This document shows, in pieces, positions 26,601 through 35,126 of a DNA stretch of 64,000 nucleotides. The stretch is from a bacterium (GTDB lineage: Bacteria > UBP15 > UBA6099). The stretch's first letter is position 1. Each line of letters starts with the position of its first letter. The position numbers were made by a program, and so were the translations under genes. A model generated the notes under the pieces. It had not been told where the DNA came from, searched no databases, and saw only the letters and a program-made list of their open reading frames with translations. The DNA lies in assembly GCA_029564595.1 (NCBI GenBank), contig JAKQPS010000176.1, positions 78,813-142,812 on the forward strand, given 5' to 3'.

Positions 26601-26629
26601 TTGATTTGTCTATTATCTCCTTATATGAT
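26601..26629 (+). promoter_or_regulatory. Promoter of the ImmA/PIN-like pair
   Basis: TTGATT (26601-26606) and TATGAT (26624-26629) are separated by 17 bases in an AT-rich gap. AAGAGG at 26635-26640 is the likely ribosome binding site for the ATG at 26651. Confidence 0.6.
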
Positions 26630-26650
26630 ACTTATAAGAGGCAGTAAAAA

Positions 26651-27796
26651 ATGAGCAGAGTGCCTGTGCGCGCAAATGTTTTGATGTGGGCGATTGAGCG
26701 CTCCGGCTCGACTATGGAGAAAATCCAAAAGGATTTTCCTAAAATCCGGGAATGGATATCCGGCGAGAAGCTGCCGACGTTTAAACAACTTGAGGAGTTC
26801 GCAAAGAAAACCAGAACTCCTTTTGGGTTTCTGTTTCTTGATGAGCCGCCTGAAGAACAACTGCCTATTCCTCACTTCAGAACTATGGCGGATGACGAGA
26901 TTTCAAAACCCAGCCCGGATTTGACCGAAACAATATACGCTATGCAATTGCGTCAGTTCTGGATGCGCGATTTTCTCATTCAAGAAGGCCATGAGCCGCT
27001 TGATTTCGTGAAATCCTCGAACATAGAAGACTCCTCGGTTTCGGTCGCCGAGCGCATGAGGTTCGCGCTTGGGCTGGAAGCCGGATGGACGGAACAGAGC
27101 CCTACTTGGCAAGAAGCTCTTGTGGAATTCCGAGACGCGATCGAGCGCGCGGGCATCCTAGTCTTCTTTAATGGGATAGTAGGAAACAACACGCATCGAA
27201 GACTTGACCCCGGCGAATTCCGAGGGTTTGTGATATCCGACGAATACGCGCCCTTGATTTTCGTGAACAATGCGGATTACAAAGCCGCTCAAATGTTTAC
27301 TCTCGCGCATGAATTAGCCCATGTGGTGTTCGGCAGCAGCGCCGCGTTTGATCTTCGCGAAATGCAACCCGCGAACAACGCCGTTGAAAAAGCTTGCAAT
27401 AAGGCCGCCGCGGAATTTTTAGTTCCTGAGCGCGAAATGCTCGGATTGTGGGCCGACGCTCAAAGACAGCGCGAGCCATATCAGTTTTTGGCAAGGCGAT
27501 TCAAAGTCAGCGAGGTTGTGGCCGCTAGAAGGGCTTTGGACTTAAACCTTATAGGCAAAGGTTCTTTCTTCGATTTCTATAACGAACACAAAAAACGCTT
27601 TTTTAAAATCAAGCAGGGCGGCGGCAATTATTACAACACTCAAAACGTTCGGCTGGGACGCAGGTTCGTTTCCGCTGTAGCGACCGCCGCGAAAGAAGGA
27701 AAAATGCTTTATTCCGAAGCCTACGATTTAACGGGCCTTTACGGAAAAACTTTCGATAATTACGTGTCCAAAACTCTCGCTGGAGTCGCATGGTAA
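26651..27796 (+). CDS. ImmA/IrrE-family metallo-endopeptidase with N-terminal HTH-like region
   Basis: The 381-residue protein has an N-terminal segment of about 60 residues resembling a small HTH region (L-M-W-A-I-E-R-S-G then W-I-S-G-E-K-L-P-T-F-K-Q-L). The zinc peptidase core carries H220-E-L-A-H224 with downstream Glu ligands. In this family (COG2856) the peptidase cleaves repressors or antitoxin-like regulators. The DUF4411 PIN-like gene begins seven bases before its stop; this pairing is a described toxin-antitoxin-like arrangement in which the COG2856 protein is the antitoxin. A dedicated promoter precedes it and composition is a little more AT-rich than the flanking kinase and uvrA genes. 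Confidence 0.85.
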   Translation: MSRVPVRANVLMWAIERSGSTMEKIQKDFPKIREWISGEKLPTFKQLEEFAKKTRTPFGFLFLDEPPEEQLPIPHFRTMADDEISKPSPDLTETIYAMQLRQFWMRDFLIQEGHEPLDFVKSSNIEDSSVSVAERMRFALGLEAGWTEQSPTWQEALVEFRDAIERAGILVFFNGIVGNNTHRRLDPGEFRGFVISDEYAPLIFVNNADYKAAQMFTLAHELAHVVFGSSAAFDLREMQPANNAVEKACNKAAAEFLVPEREMLGLWADAQRQREPYQFLARRFKVSEVVAARRALDLNLIGKGSFFDFYNEHKKRFFKIKQGGGNYYNTQNVRLGRRFVSAVATAAKEGKMLYSEAYDLTGLYGKTFDNYVSKTLAGVAW

Positions 27797-28293
27797 TAGA
27801 AAACGCGGTGTACATCCTTGACGCTGATGTCTTTATTCGAGCCGCCCGCGATTATTATGCGTTCGATATTAACCCTCAATTCTGGGAAAAATTGGTTCTA
27901 CTTGCCGAGGCCGGACGCATTGCCAGCGTCGACAAAGTCAAACTTGAGCTTGACAGAGGCAACGACGCCCTGAAACAATGGGTGAATCAACGATTCTCAA
28001 AAGCCTTCAAATCATGCGATGACGAAGAAGTGACAACCGCTTTCGCTGACACGATGAAATGGGTCAACGCTCAGCAACAATTCGCCATTGCGGCAAAATC
28101 CGATTACGCTTCTAAGGCTGACGGTTGGTTGGTTGCTTATGCTAAAGCGAAGGATTGTGTCATAGTAACTCAAGAGAAATATGCCCGGGAAGTAAGAAAC
28201 AGGGTGCCGATTCCGAACATTTGCAAGGCATTTGACGTGACTTGTGTCGATACATTTGAGATGTTGCGAAACCTCGGCGTTGTTTTTCTTTAA
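27790..28293 (+). CDS. DUF4411 (PIN-like) protein, putative toxin partner
   Basis: The 167-residue protein starts with a strand ending in the acidic pair D11-A-D13 (Y-I-L-D-A-D-V-F-I). It has a second acidic helix start D-K-V-K-L-E-L and a C-terminal D-G-W-L-V-A-Y-A-K then C-V-I-V-T-Q-E-K, which together match a PIN-domain nuclease layout. The K-S-D-Y-A-S-K-A-D segment is typical of DUF4411. PIN toxins cut RNA using Mg2+. It overlaps the ImmA/IrrE gene by seven bases and ends 58 bp before uvrA. The pair is likely an autonomous addiction or stress module; direct toxicity is untested. Confidence 0.75.
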   Translation: MVIENAVYILDADVFIRAARDYYAFDINPQFWEKLVLLAEAGRIASVDKVKLELDRGNDALKQWVNQRFSKAFKSCDDEEVTTAFADTMKWVNAQQQFAIAAKSDYASKADGWLVAYAKAKDCVIVTQEKYAREVRNRVPIPNICKAFDVTCVDTFEMLRNLGVVFL

Positions 28294-28351
28294 CAACGAT
28301 TATAATAACCGGTGTCGTTAAGCGCGCAAAAGCGCGCTTGGAAAGAATTCC

Positions 28352-31201
28352 ATGTCCGGCGAAAAGATAACCATACGCGGCGCGAGGCAGAACAACCTCA
28401 AGGACGTCTCTCTGGAGATTGCCCATGAGCGGCTGACCGTCTTCACCGGCGTCAGCGGCTCCGGCAAATCTTCTCTCGCGTTCGACACTCTTTTCGCCGA
28501 AGGACAGCGGCTGTTCGTCGAATCCCAGTCCACTTACGCCAGACAGTTCCTTCAGCGGCTGGACAAACCCGACGTGGACTCCATCGAGGGTCTTCGCCCC
28601 GCCATCGCCGTCCGCTCCAAGAACACCTACAGGACTTCCCGCTCCACCGTCGGAACGGTCACCGAAATCTACGACTACCTGCGCCTGATTTATTCGAAAA
28701 TCGGCAAGCTTATCTGCCCCGACTGCGGAAACCCGGTTTCCGCGGCGACCACAGACGAGATGATTGACGCGGCGCTCGAAAAATTCTCCGGCGGCAAGGT
28801 CTACGTGCTGGCCCCCCTCGATTTTTCCGAAAAAATGACCCCAGAACTGTTGCGGGAGGCCGCGCGGGCGCGCGGCTATTCCTACATCTTGGCCGGCGAC
28901 GGCCCGGCGATAGACTTGGAATCCGCCGACGAAAAAACGCTCGCCGCCGCGCTCTCCGCCCCCGCCACGAAATCCGCTAAAAAAAGCCGCTCCGGCTCTC
29001 CGGAATCCCGCTCCCTTTTCATCGTGGTGGACAGGCTGACGGTCTCGCCGCATAAACGCAAACGCATCGCCGACTCCATCGAGACGGCTGTCCGCGAGGG
29101 CGACGGCGTGTTCGCCGTCCAACCCGCCGACGGCGGCGAACGGCTTTTCCTAACATCCCGCCCTCAATGCCTCAAATGCGGAACCACCGCCGTGCGCCCC
29201 TCACCGCAACAGTTGTCCTTCAACAGCGCTCTTGGCGCTTGCCCGGCCTGCAAAGGCTTCGGCGACACTTATGAAATCGACATGGACGCCGTAGTCCCCG
29301 ACAAATCGAAATCGCTCCGCGACGGAGCCATCGAATGCTGGGAAACGCGCGGCATAAAAAAATACGCCCACAAGATGTTCAACAAAGACGAAGACGAGCT
29401 GGGCGTCCGCCCCGACGTGCCCTTCGAAGACCTCTCCGAAGAAGAGCTTGACCGCCTCATGAAGGGCAAAGGCGAACTCTACGGCATCGAGCAGTTCTTC
29501 GACGAAATGAGACAGAAAAGCTACAAGGCCTCCAACAGGTTTTTCCTTTCGAGATACAGGACGCTTCGCAAATGCCGCGAATGCGGCGGAACCCGCCTCA
29601 ACCCCGTCGCTCTCAGCGCGCTTATCGGCGGCAAAGACATCGCCGAGCTAGGCTCCATGCCCGTATCCGATCTGCACGACTTCTTCCGCGCGCTCGACCT
29701 GTCGGCCTCCGAACGCGAGGCGGTGAAACTCCCCCTCGACGAAGTGGCGTCGCGGACGAAATACCTTCGCGACATCGGCCTCGGATACCTGACTCTCTGG
29801 CGGCTTTCGCGCACGCTCTCCGGCGGAGAAATGCAGCGCATCCACCTCGCCGGACACCTCGGCTCCCGCCTCACCGGAACCCTCTACGCTCTGGACGAGC
29901 CGACCGTCGGCCTTCATCCGAGGGACACCGACCGCCTCATCCGCGTCCTCAAAGACATCCGCGACCTCGGCAACACCGTCGTCGTGGTCGAACACGACCT
30001 TCAGGTGATGAACGCCGCGGACGACATCGTAGACATCGGCCCCGGCCCCGGCGAACGCGGCGGCGAAATCGTTTTCTCCGGCCCGCTCCGCGATTTTAAA
30101 TCTTCCGCAAAAACCATGACCGCCGACTACCTGACTGGCAGAAAAAAAGTTTCCGACTTCAAACGGCAGCGTCCGGCGACGATGAAAAAACGCGGCGCGG
30201 CCATTGTCAAAAACGCCCGACTGCACAACCTCAAAAATATCGATGTCGCGTTCCCCATCGGATTGTTCACTTGCGTCACCGGCGTCAGCGGCTCAGGCAA
30301 AAGCACTCTGGTGTGCGACCTGCTGCACCCTCTCGTCGCTTCCTCGCTAGACTCTGGAGACGGGCCTCCCGAAGACGCTTGCGGCGGCGTGTCCGGCGAA
30401 GCCTCCATCTCTTTCGTCGAGATGACCGGACAGGACCCGCCCGCTCTCTCCCCGCGAGCAAACTGCCTCACCTATCTGGGCGTCTTCTCAAATGTCAGAC
30501 AACTCTTTGCCGACACCGAGGACGCCCGACGACGCGGACTCGGCCCCGGCGCTTTCTCTTTTAACACCCCAGAAGGCCGCTGCCCCAAATGCGAAGGCGC
30601 CGGCTTCGTTCAAATCGACATGCAGTTCCTCGCCGACATATTGGTCGCCTGCGACGCCTGCGACGGCTCCCGCTTCCTCCCGAACGTCCTCTCTGTCCGC
30701 TACAAGGACAAAAACATAAACGACATCCTGTCGCTCACAGCGTCCGAAGCCATCGAGTTCTTTGCCGGGACAAAACCGCTCATCAGAAAACTCGTCGCTC
30801 TCGAAGAAGTCGGTCTCGGATACATCCGCATCGGCCAGCCCCTCAACACAATGTCCGGCGGCGAATTGCAGCGCCTGAAGATATCCCGCGAACTCGGCGC
30901 CGCGCGCGGCGAAACTGGGCTCTATATCTTCGACGAGCCGACTATGGGGCTGCACTGCTACGAAGTCGCCAAGTTCCTTTCCTGCGTGGACAAACTCGTC
31001 AGCGGCGGCCACACCGTCGTTGTCATAGAGCACAATCTGGACGTCATCGCCCAAGCCGACCACGTAATCGACCTCGGCCCCGAAGGCGGAGACGCCGGTG
31101 GTCGCGTGGTGGCCGCCGGAACCCCGGCGGACATCGCCGCCTGCCCGGACTCCGTCACAGGCGTCTTCCTCGCTCCCATACTTAAAAAATCCCCGCGCTA
31201 G
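28352..31201 (+). CDS. uvrA: UvrABC system protein A (excinuclease ABC subunit A)
   Basis: The 949-residue protein has both ABC modules of UvrA. Walker A G-V-S-G-S-G-K-S-S is near residue 33 and again as G-V-S-G-S-G-K-S-T. The two signature loops are L-S-G-G-E-M-Q-R and M-S-G-G-E-L-Q-R. The inserted zinc modules are C-L-K-C...C-P-A-C and C-P-K-C...C-D-A-C. The F-D-E-P-T-M-G-L-H Walker B stretch is intact. It scans DNA for lesions and loads UvrB in nucleotide excision repair. Length is normal, though the loop before the second zinc module (T-G-Q-D-P-P-A-L-S-P-R-A-N) diverges from the usual N-Q-x-P-I-G-R-T-P-R-S. GGAAAG precedes the ATG. UvrB and UvrC are not in the window. Confidence 0.93.
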   Translation: MSGEKITIRGARQNNLKDVSLEIAHERLTVFTGVSGSGKSSLAFDTLFAEGQRLFVESQSTYARQFLQRLDKPDVDSIEGLRPAIAVRSKNTYRTSRSTVGTVTEIYDYLRLIYSKIGKLICPDCGNPVSAATTDEMIDAALEKFSGGKVYVLAPLDFSEKMTPELLREAARARGYSYILAGDGPAIDLESADEKTLAAALSAPATKSAKKSRSGSPESRSLFIVVDRLTVSPHKRKRIADSIETAVREGDGVFAVQPADGGERLFLTSRPQCLKCGTTAVRPSPQQLSFNSALGACPACKGFGDTYEIDMDAVVPDKSKSLRDGAIECWETRGIKKYAHKMFNKDEDELGVRPDVPFEDLSEEELDRLMKGKGELYGIEQFFDEMRQKSYKASNRFFLSRYRTLRKCRECGGTRLNPVALSALIGGKDIAELGSMPVSDLHDFFRALDLSASEREAVKLPLDEVASRTKYLRDIGLGYLTLWRLSRTLSGGEMQRIHLAGHLGSRLTGTLYALDEPTVGLHPRDTDRLIRVLKDIRDLGNTVVVVEHDLQVMNAADDIVDIGPGPGERGGEIVFSGPLRDFKSSAKTMTADYLTGRKKVSDFKRQRPATMKKRGAAIVKNARLHNLKNIDVAFPIGLFTCVTGVSGSGKSTLVCDLLHPLVASSLDSGDGPPEDACGGVSGEASISFVEMTGQDPPALSPRANCLTYLGVFSNVRQLFADTEDARRRGLGPGAFSFNTPEGRCPKCEGAGFVQIDMQFLADILVACDACDGSRFLPNVLSVRYKDKNINDILSLTASEAIEFFAGTKPLIRKLVALEEVGLGYIRIGQPLNTMSGGELQRLKISRELGAARGETGLYIFDEPTMGLHCYEVAKFLSCVDKLVSGGHTVVVIEHNLDVIAQADHVIDLGPEGGDAGGRVVAAGTPADIAACPDSVTGVFLAPILKKSPR

Positions 31202-31241
31202 AAACTTATACGATATATTACTTGATTTTACCCATTGTGCC

Positions 31242-31270
31242 GGGTGCCACCCACAACCCTGTTGTGGGTG
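31242..31270. repeat. Solo REP-like palindrome related to the 37971-38185 element
   Basis: The opening GGGTGCCACCC leads into a stem (CACCCACAAC with GTTGTGGGTG) around a CCT loop. It matches the end units at 37971 and 38185, but several stem bases differ on both sides so that pairing is kept. It may also act as a terminator-like hairpin after uvrA. Confidence 0.6.
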
Positions 31271-31329
31271 TGCGATGAGCAAAACCAATTAAGAGTAGGT
31301 ATATATAGTTGAATTGATTGTGTCAGATA

Positions 31330-32547
31330 TTAAAACAGGTCTTCGAAGCGGGAAACGTCTTCCAATATGAAGTCGGGGTTGAGCGCGCGCATCTGTTCGA
31401 CCGCCTCTAGGCTCTTTATCCCTGTGAGAACCACCGCCGACCTCGCGCCCATCGTTCGCGCGGCTATAAGGTCGCTCAGCGAATCCCCCACAATGAGCGT
31501 CCGCTCCCCAAGCTCCTTCGGCAGGGGCAACGGCATCTCCAACAGCTCGTCTATCGAGGCGTCCGGATGTATCGCGCGCAGATACACGTAAGGATGCGGT
31601 TTGGCAATAGACGCCGGGCGGCCCTGCCCGGAAAGATGCTTCTCCGCTTCGTGTATCTCCCTGTGCGTCGATATGTGGCGCGGGTCGAAAAAATGATACA
31701 GCCCCCAACTCTTCAGAGGTATCATTATCTCGTCGTACGGCCGCCCGGTGGCTATTCCGAACTTCATGCCCGCTTCCTTCAGCAATGACAAACCCGACAG
31801 TATCCCTCCCAGCGGAATCACCGGCGCCTCATACTGTATCGTCCCAAGTTTCGGAATGGCGCTTATCCGGCTGTCGTTGTCCTTCAGGTACAGAAGGTCT
31901 CCGAGATACCGCTCTTGGAACAGCGCGACTACCAAGTCCCACATCGAGCCGCGCCTCTCGAACTCCGGCGCGCTCAGCCCCGTCCTCTCCAGCCGCCACT
32001 CGTTGACGCGCTCGACGAACGCCACCGCCCTTTTAGCCGGATCGTCCGCCCCTCCGTTCGCCGCCGCCTCTTTCATCCTCTTCCTGACGAACGACATGAA
32101 ATACGCGCCAAGCGAATCCATCTTCTCAAGCGACATCCTTCGCTCCGGCAGCATAGCTCCGAAAACAGAGAGCGTTTCCGGCGCGAACGGCTTCTCAAAA
32201 AGCGCCCCGGCGTCCCTCCTCGGCTGCGCCTCCGCCATCAATTCAATCAGATACAGCGCGAACGAAAAATACGCCAGATCCCAGTTCGTGTTTATCCCGT
32301 TGTTCCTCAGCAGCGCTATGAAAGCGGGCGACACGAAATGCTCGAACGCCACCGGCGCGCCCGATTTGTGCAGCACGCTCAGCATCGTGTCGTCGATCAG
32401 CCCTGTGAACTGTTTGCTGTATAGCAATTCAAGGACGGTGTGGTCGGCGGCTGACCAGTATTCGGCCTCGCCCGTTATCACTCCGTCCATATCGAATATC
32501 ACGGTGTCTATCTTATGAAACTTGTTCCTGTCGGCCTGAGTCGCCAT
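31330..32547 (-). CDS. HAD-superfamily hydrolase, third gene of the HisD/HisB-like unit
   Basis: The 405-residue protein has motif I as V-I-F-D19-M-D21-G-V-I, motif II in F-G-I-A-T-G-R-P, a motif III Lys in I-A-K-P-H-P, and motif IV as V-G-D-S-L-S-D. The insert of about 200 residues between motif I and motif II is large for a simple HAD phosphatase and mostly helical. It lies 31 bases downstream of the HisB-like gene and is probably cotranscribed. In histidine synthesis a HAD or PHP phosphatase makes histidinol, so histidinol-phosphate phosphatase is one possibility. The size and the unusual upstream enzymes make another sugar- or amino-phosphate substrate equally likely. Confidence 0.7.
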   Translation of the reverse strand: MATQADRNKFHKIDTVIFDMDGVITGEAEYWSAADHTVLELLYSKQFTGLIDDTMLSVLHKSGAPVAFEHFVSPAFIALLRNNGINTNWDLAYFSFALYLIELMAEAQPRRDAGALFEKPFAPETLSVFGAMLPERRMSLEKMDSLGAYFMSFVRKRMKEAAANGGADDPAKRAVAFVERVNEWRLERTGLSAPEFERRGSMWDLVVALFQERYLGDLLYLKDNDSRISAIPKLGTIQYEAPVIPLGGILSGLSLLKEAGMKFGIATGRPYDEIMIPLKSWGLYHFFDPRHISTHREIHEAEKHLSGQGRPASIAKPHPYVYLRAIHPDASIDELLEMPLPLPKELGERTLIVGDSLSDLIAARTMGARSAVVLTGIKSLEAVEQMRALNPDFILEDVSRFEDLF

Positions 32548-32577
32548 GGATACGCCCGTCCGTTCTCCGCTCCCGCC

Positions 32578-33213
32578 TCAATCCTTCTTGAGCGAGACCT
32601 TTCCCTTCACGCCGGGAGTCGTCCCCGCGCGCCACGGGCACGGCTCGAACGCCGCCCGCAGAGCTTCCGCGAACGCCCTGAACGCGCTCTCCCAGACATG
32701 GTGCGGATTGTCCCCGCGCAACAGGTCGAGATGCGCCGTCGCCCTCGCCCCCTGCGCGAACCCGTCGATGAACGTCAACAGGTCCGCCTGCTGCATGTCC
32801 TCCACCAGTTCCCCTCTCTCCCTCAGCGCGTCCCCTGCCACGAACAGCGCCCTGTCCTCGAAACTCACCACCGCCCTGCACATCGCCTCGTCTATGCACG
32901 CCACCGCGCTTCCGCTCCCGTTTATTCCGCCCTCCAGCTCCCTCATGAACAGTTCCCTGTACGCCTCTCCAAGCGACAGCCCCACATCCTCGCATATAAC
33001 GTGCGTCAGCTTGAAGTCCGGCATGTCCACGTCCACTTCGAGGTTCACGCACCCCCGCCACGATATCGTCTCCAGCATGTGGTTGAAGAACTGCAACGGC
33101 GTGTTTATCTTCTTTTTGAAGTCGGCGTCCCGCGCGCCGCGCCCAAGCTTCAAGACTATCTTGGACTCGTTGGTCTCCCGCTTCACGGTTATCATATTCG
33201 TTTTTTCGGCCAT
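32578..33213 (-). CDS. hisB: Imidazoleglycerol-phosphate dehydratase-family protein (HisB-like, divergent)
   Basis: The protein (about 211 residues) follows the IGPD fold: T-N-E-S-K-I opening, N-H-M-L near residue 45, E-D-V-G-L-S-L-G, I-D-E-A-M, and the second metal motif N-P-H-H-V-W-E-S-A-F. The family is an Mn2+-dependent dehydratase of two pseudo-repeats, each with a H-H-x-x-E set. Here the first set reads T-H-V-I-C-E-D instead of the usual H-H-T-x-E-D, so only one His of that pair remains, and D-H-M has become N-H-M. It may still be a dehydratase with altered metal binding or substrate. The second of two adjacent ATGs (33213) is better spaced from GGAGG. It is 48 bp downstream of the HisD-like gene. 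Confidence 0.78.
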   Translation of the reverse strand: MAEKTNMITVKRETNESKIVLKLGRGARDADFKKKINTPLQFFNHMLETISWRGCVNLEVDVDMPDFKLTHVICEDVGLSLGEAYRELFMRELEGGINGSGSAVACIDEAMCRAVVSFEDRALFVAGDALRERGELVEDMQQADLLTFIDGFAQGARATAHLDLLRGDNPHHVWESAFRAFAEALRAAFEPCPWRAGTTPGVKGKVSLKKD

Positions 33214-33261
33214 CATCCGCCTCCGTCCGGGCGATCCCCGCAGGGCCTCGCCGCCCGCGAG

Positions 33262-34641
33262 TTATTTTTTCTTTCCAGTTTTCTTTGGCGACGCCTTTTT
33301 CTTCGCGGCTTTCGCCCGCGCCTTCTCCGCCTTCCGCGCTTCCATCCTTATCTTCACCGCCTGCGCGTGCGCCGGGAACCCCTCGTAATTTGCCAGCGTC
33401 AGCGCCCCCGGCGCCAGCGCGTCGAAACCCGACGGCGTCGCGTATCCGATCGACGTCCTCTTCAGGAAATCAAACACCGACACGCACGAAAAAGTCCTCG
33501 CGAACCCGCCCGTCGGCAATATCGCGTCTATCCCCAGATTGAAATTCCCCAGCGTTATCGGCGTGTCCGGCCCGATAAGTATCTCTCCCGCGTTCTTTAT
33601 CCCGTTCACCGCCTCGACCGGGTCGAACACCAGAACCTCAAGGTGTTCCGGAGCGAACTCGTTCACAAACGCTATCGACTGAGCTAGGTTGCGGGTCAGC
33701 ACCGCGCCCCCGAAACCTTCCGCCCCAAGACCGCGCGTCGCAAACGTCCGCCTCGGCTCCGGCAGCCTCTTCACCAGCGCGGGCATCCGCTTCGACACTT
33801 CACGGATAAGCGCCTCGCTGTCCGTCACCAGCAGCGCGGTGGAATCCGGCCCGTGCTCCTGCTCTATCAACAAGTCCGCCGCCGCTATATCCGGGTCCGT
33901 CGTCTTGTCCGCCAGTATTATCGACTCGCTCGGCCCAGCCGGCACTCCCACGTCCACCACTCCGAACAATATCCTTTTAGCCGCCGCCACATAAGAGCTG
34001 CCCGGCCCTATCACCTTGTCCATCTTCGGCACCTTCGCCGTCCCGTACGCCATCGCCGCTATCGACTGCGCCCCGCCCACGCGGTACACATTCTCCACTC
34101 CGCACGCCCGCGCCGCCACCAAAGTCGCCGCGTCGCATTCCCCTCCCGGCCCCGGAGGCGTGCACACTATCAGATTCTCCACCCCCGCCGCCACAGCCGG
34201 CGCTCCCAGCATCGCCATCACCGACGGAAACGACCCCTTTCCCCTCGGCACGTACAAACCGCACGACGCTATCGGCGTTATCTTCTCTCCCGCGAACACC
34301 CCATCCCTCACAGGCGTTATCCACAGCGCCTGCGGCATCTGCCTCTCGTGATACGTCCTTATGTTCCCTACCGCTTCCTCTATCGCCGCCACAACCTTGG
34401 CGTCCACTTTTTTCCGCGCCTCGTCGAACTCGCTTTTCCTCACCTTGAAGTCGGACGGCTTCAACTTCACCTTGTCGAACTTCTCGGTGAACTCCGCCAC
34501 CGCCTTGTCTCCCCTGTCCCGCACACCCTCCACCACCGGCCTCACCTGTTCGACAAACCTGTCGATATCCAACTCCGCGCGTCGCAGCAGCCTGCGCTTT
34601 TCCTCGCTGCTCATTTTGTTCCAGTCGTAAACTTTCAACAT
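33262..34641 (-). CDS. hisD: Histidinol dehydrogenase-family protein (HisD-like, substituted zinc ligands)
   Basis: The 459-residue protein is full length for HisD and keeps G-P-G-S-S-Y-V, G-P-S-E-S, the catalytic pair in A-P-E-H-L-E, and E-G-F-P-A-H-A. Compared with the E. coli enzyme as I remember it, Gln259 is Glu (E-Q-E-H), Asp360 is Asn (G-N-F for G-D-Y), and the N-H-V-L-P-T motif is D-A-I-L-P-T, so two of four zinc ligands and His367 differ. The frame is clean. Either this is an active dehydrogenase for another amino or hydroxy substrate, as in HisD relatives of sulfonate metabolism, or zinc is bound differently. The C terminus is a Lys-rich tail of about 25 residues. ATG 34641 follows GGAGGAG. 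Confidence 0.85.
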   Translation of the reverse strand: MLKVYDWNKMSSEEKRRLLRRAELDIDRFVEQVRPVVEGVRDRGDKAVAEFTEKFDKVKLKPSDFKVRKSEFDEARKKVDAKVVAAIEEAVGNIRTYHERQMPQALWITPVRDGVFAGEKITPIASCGLYVPRGKGSFPSVMAMLGAPAVAAGVENLIVCTPPGPGGECDAATLVAARACGVENVYRVGGAQSIAAMAYGTAKVPKMDKVIGPGSSYVAAAKRILFGVVDVGVPAGPSESIILADKTTDPDIAAADLLIEQEHGPDSTALLVTDSEALIREVSKRMPALVKRLPEPRRTFATRGLGAEGFGGAVLTRNLAQSIAFVNEFAPEHLEVLVFDPVEAVNGIKNAGEILIGPDTPITLGNFNLGIDAILPTGGFARTFSCVSVFDFLKRTSIGYATPSGFDALAPGALTLANYEGFPAHAQAVKIRMEARKAEKARAKAAKKKASPKKTGKKK

Positions 34642-34750
34642 CTCGCTCCTCCATACACGCAATTCAGTCATTATATATTAATATCCGAAAAAATCACCCT
34701 CGCCTCTCCCGTCCGCAGCTTATTCCGCATACTCCACATCGCGACTATGC

Positions 34751-34883
34751 AATACCCCATTCTGCCAAGAGCCGGTTTTGACATGAACGAAGTTCAGCAA
34801 AACCGGCGCATCAAGAGTTTTTTTGGAAGGGGCGCGGGGAAACCTATTTTTGCTAAAAAATGGTTTCCCCGCAAAACCATCTT
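34751..34883. repeat. 133-bp double-hairpin repeat, unit A
   Basis: This unit is repeated at 34951-35083 with about four base differences. Each contains a long hairpin built on GCCGGTTTTG/CAAAACCGGC with an inner TGAAC/GTTCA, then a T-run, then a second hairpin GCGGGGAAACC/GGTTTCCCCGC. The pair lies in the 485-bp gap between the HisD-like gene and the rhomboid gene, with about 67 bp of AT-rich spacer between units. No reading frame is convincing here. The units could be mobile repeats or encode tandem small RNAs. Confidence 0.85.
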
Positions 34884-34950
34884 AAACCCGAAAAACCCAA
34901 TATTATAGGTTTTCGTCTTCGGCGATTGGAAAAAAATTTTTGAATTAGAT

Positions 34951-35083
34951 AATACCCCATTCTGCCAAGAGCCGGTTTTGTAATGAACGAAGTTCATCAA
35001 AACCGGCGCATCGAGAGTTTTTTTGGAAGGGGCGCGGGGAAACCTATTTTTGCTAAAAAATGGTTTCCCCGCAAAACCATCTT
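34951..35083. repeat. 133-bp double-hairpin repeat, unit B
   Basis: Second copy of the unit at 34751-34883, same orientation. The differences fall in the loop of the first hairpin or between the hairpins, so both stems are kept. Confidence 0.85.
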
Positions 35084-35126
35084 TTCATTTCTCTTCGCTT
35101 TTTAATTCCTTTTTCAGTAATAGCGC

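Noticed and set aside
31330-34641. Ordinary histidine biosynthesis operon
   Set aside because: Key ligands differ in both HisD and HisB and no other his genes are near; held as a separate hypothesis instead.
34751-35083. Possible CRISPR array
   Set aside because: Only two 133-bp units with internal hairpins and no regular spacers or cas genes.
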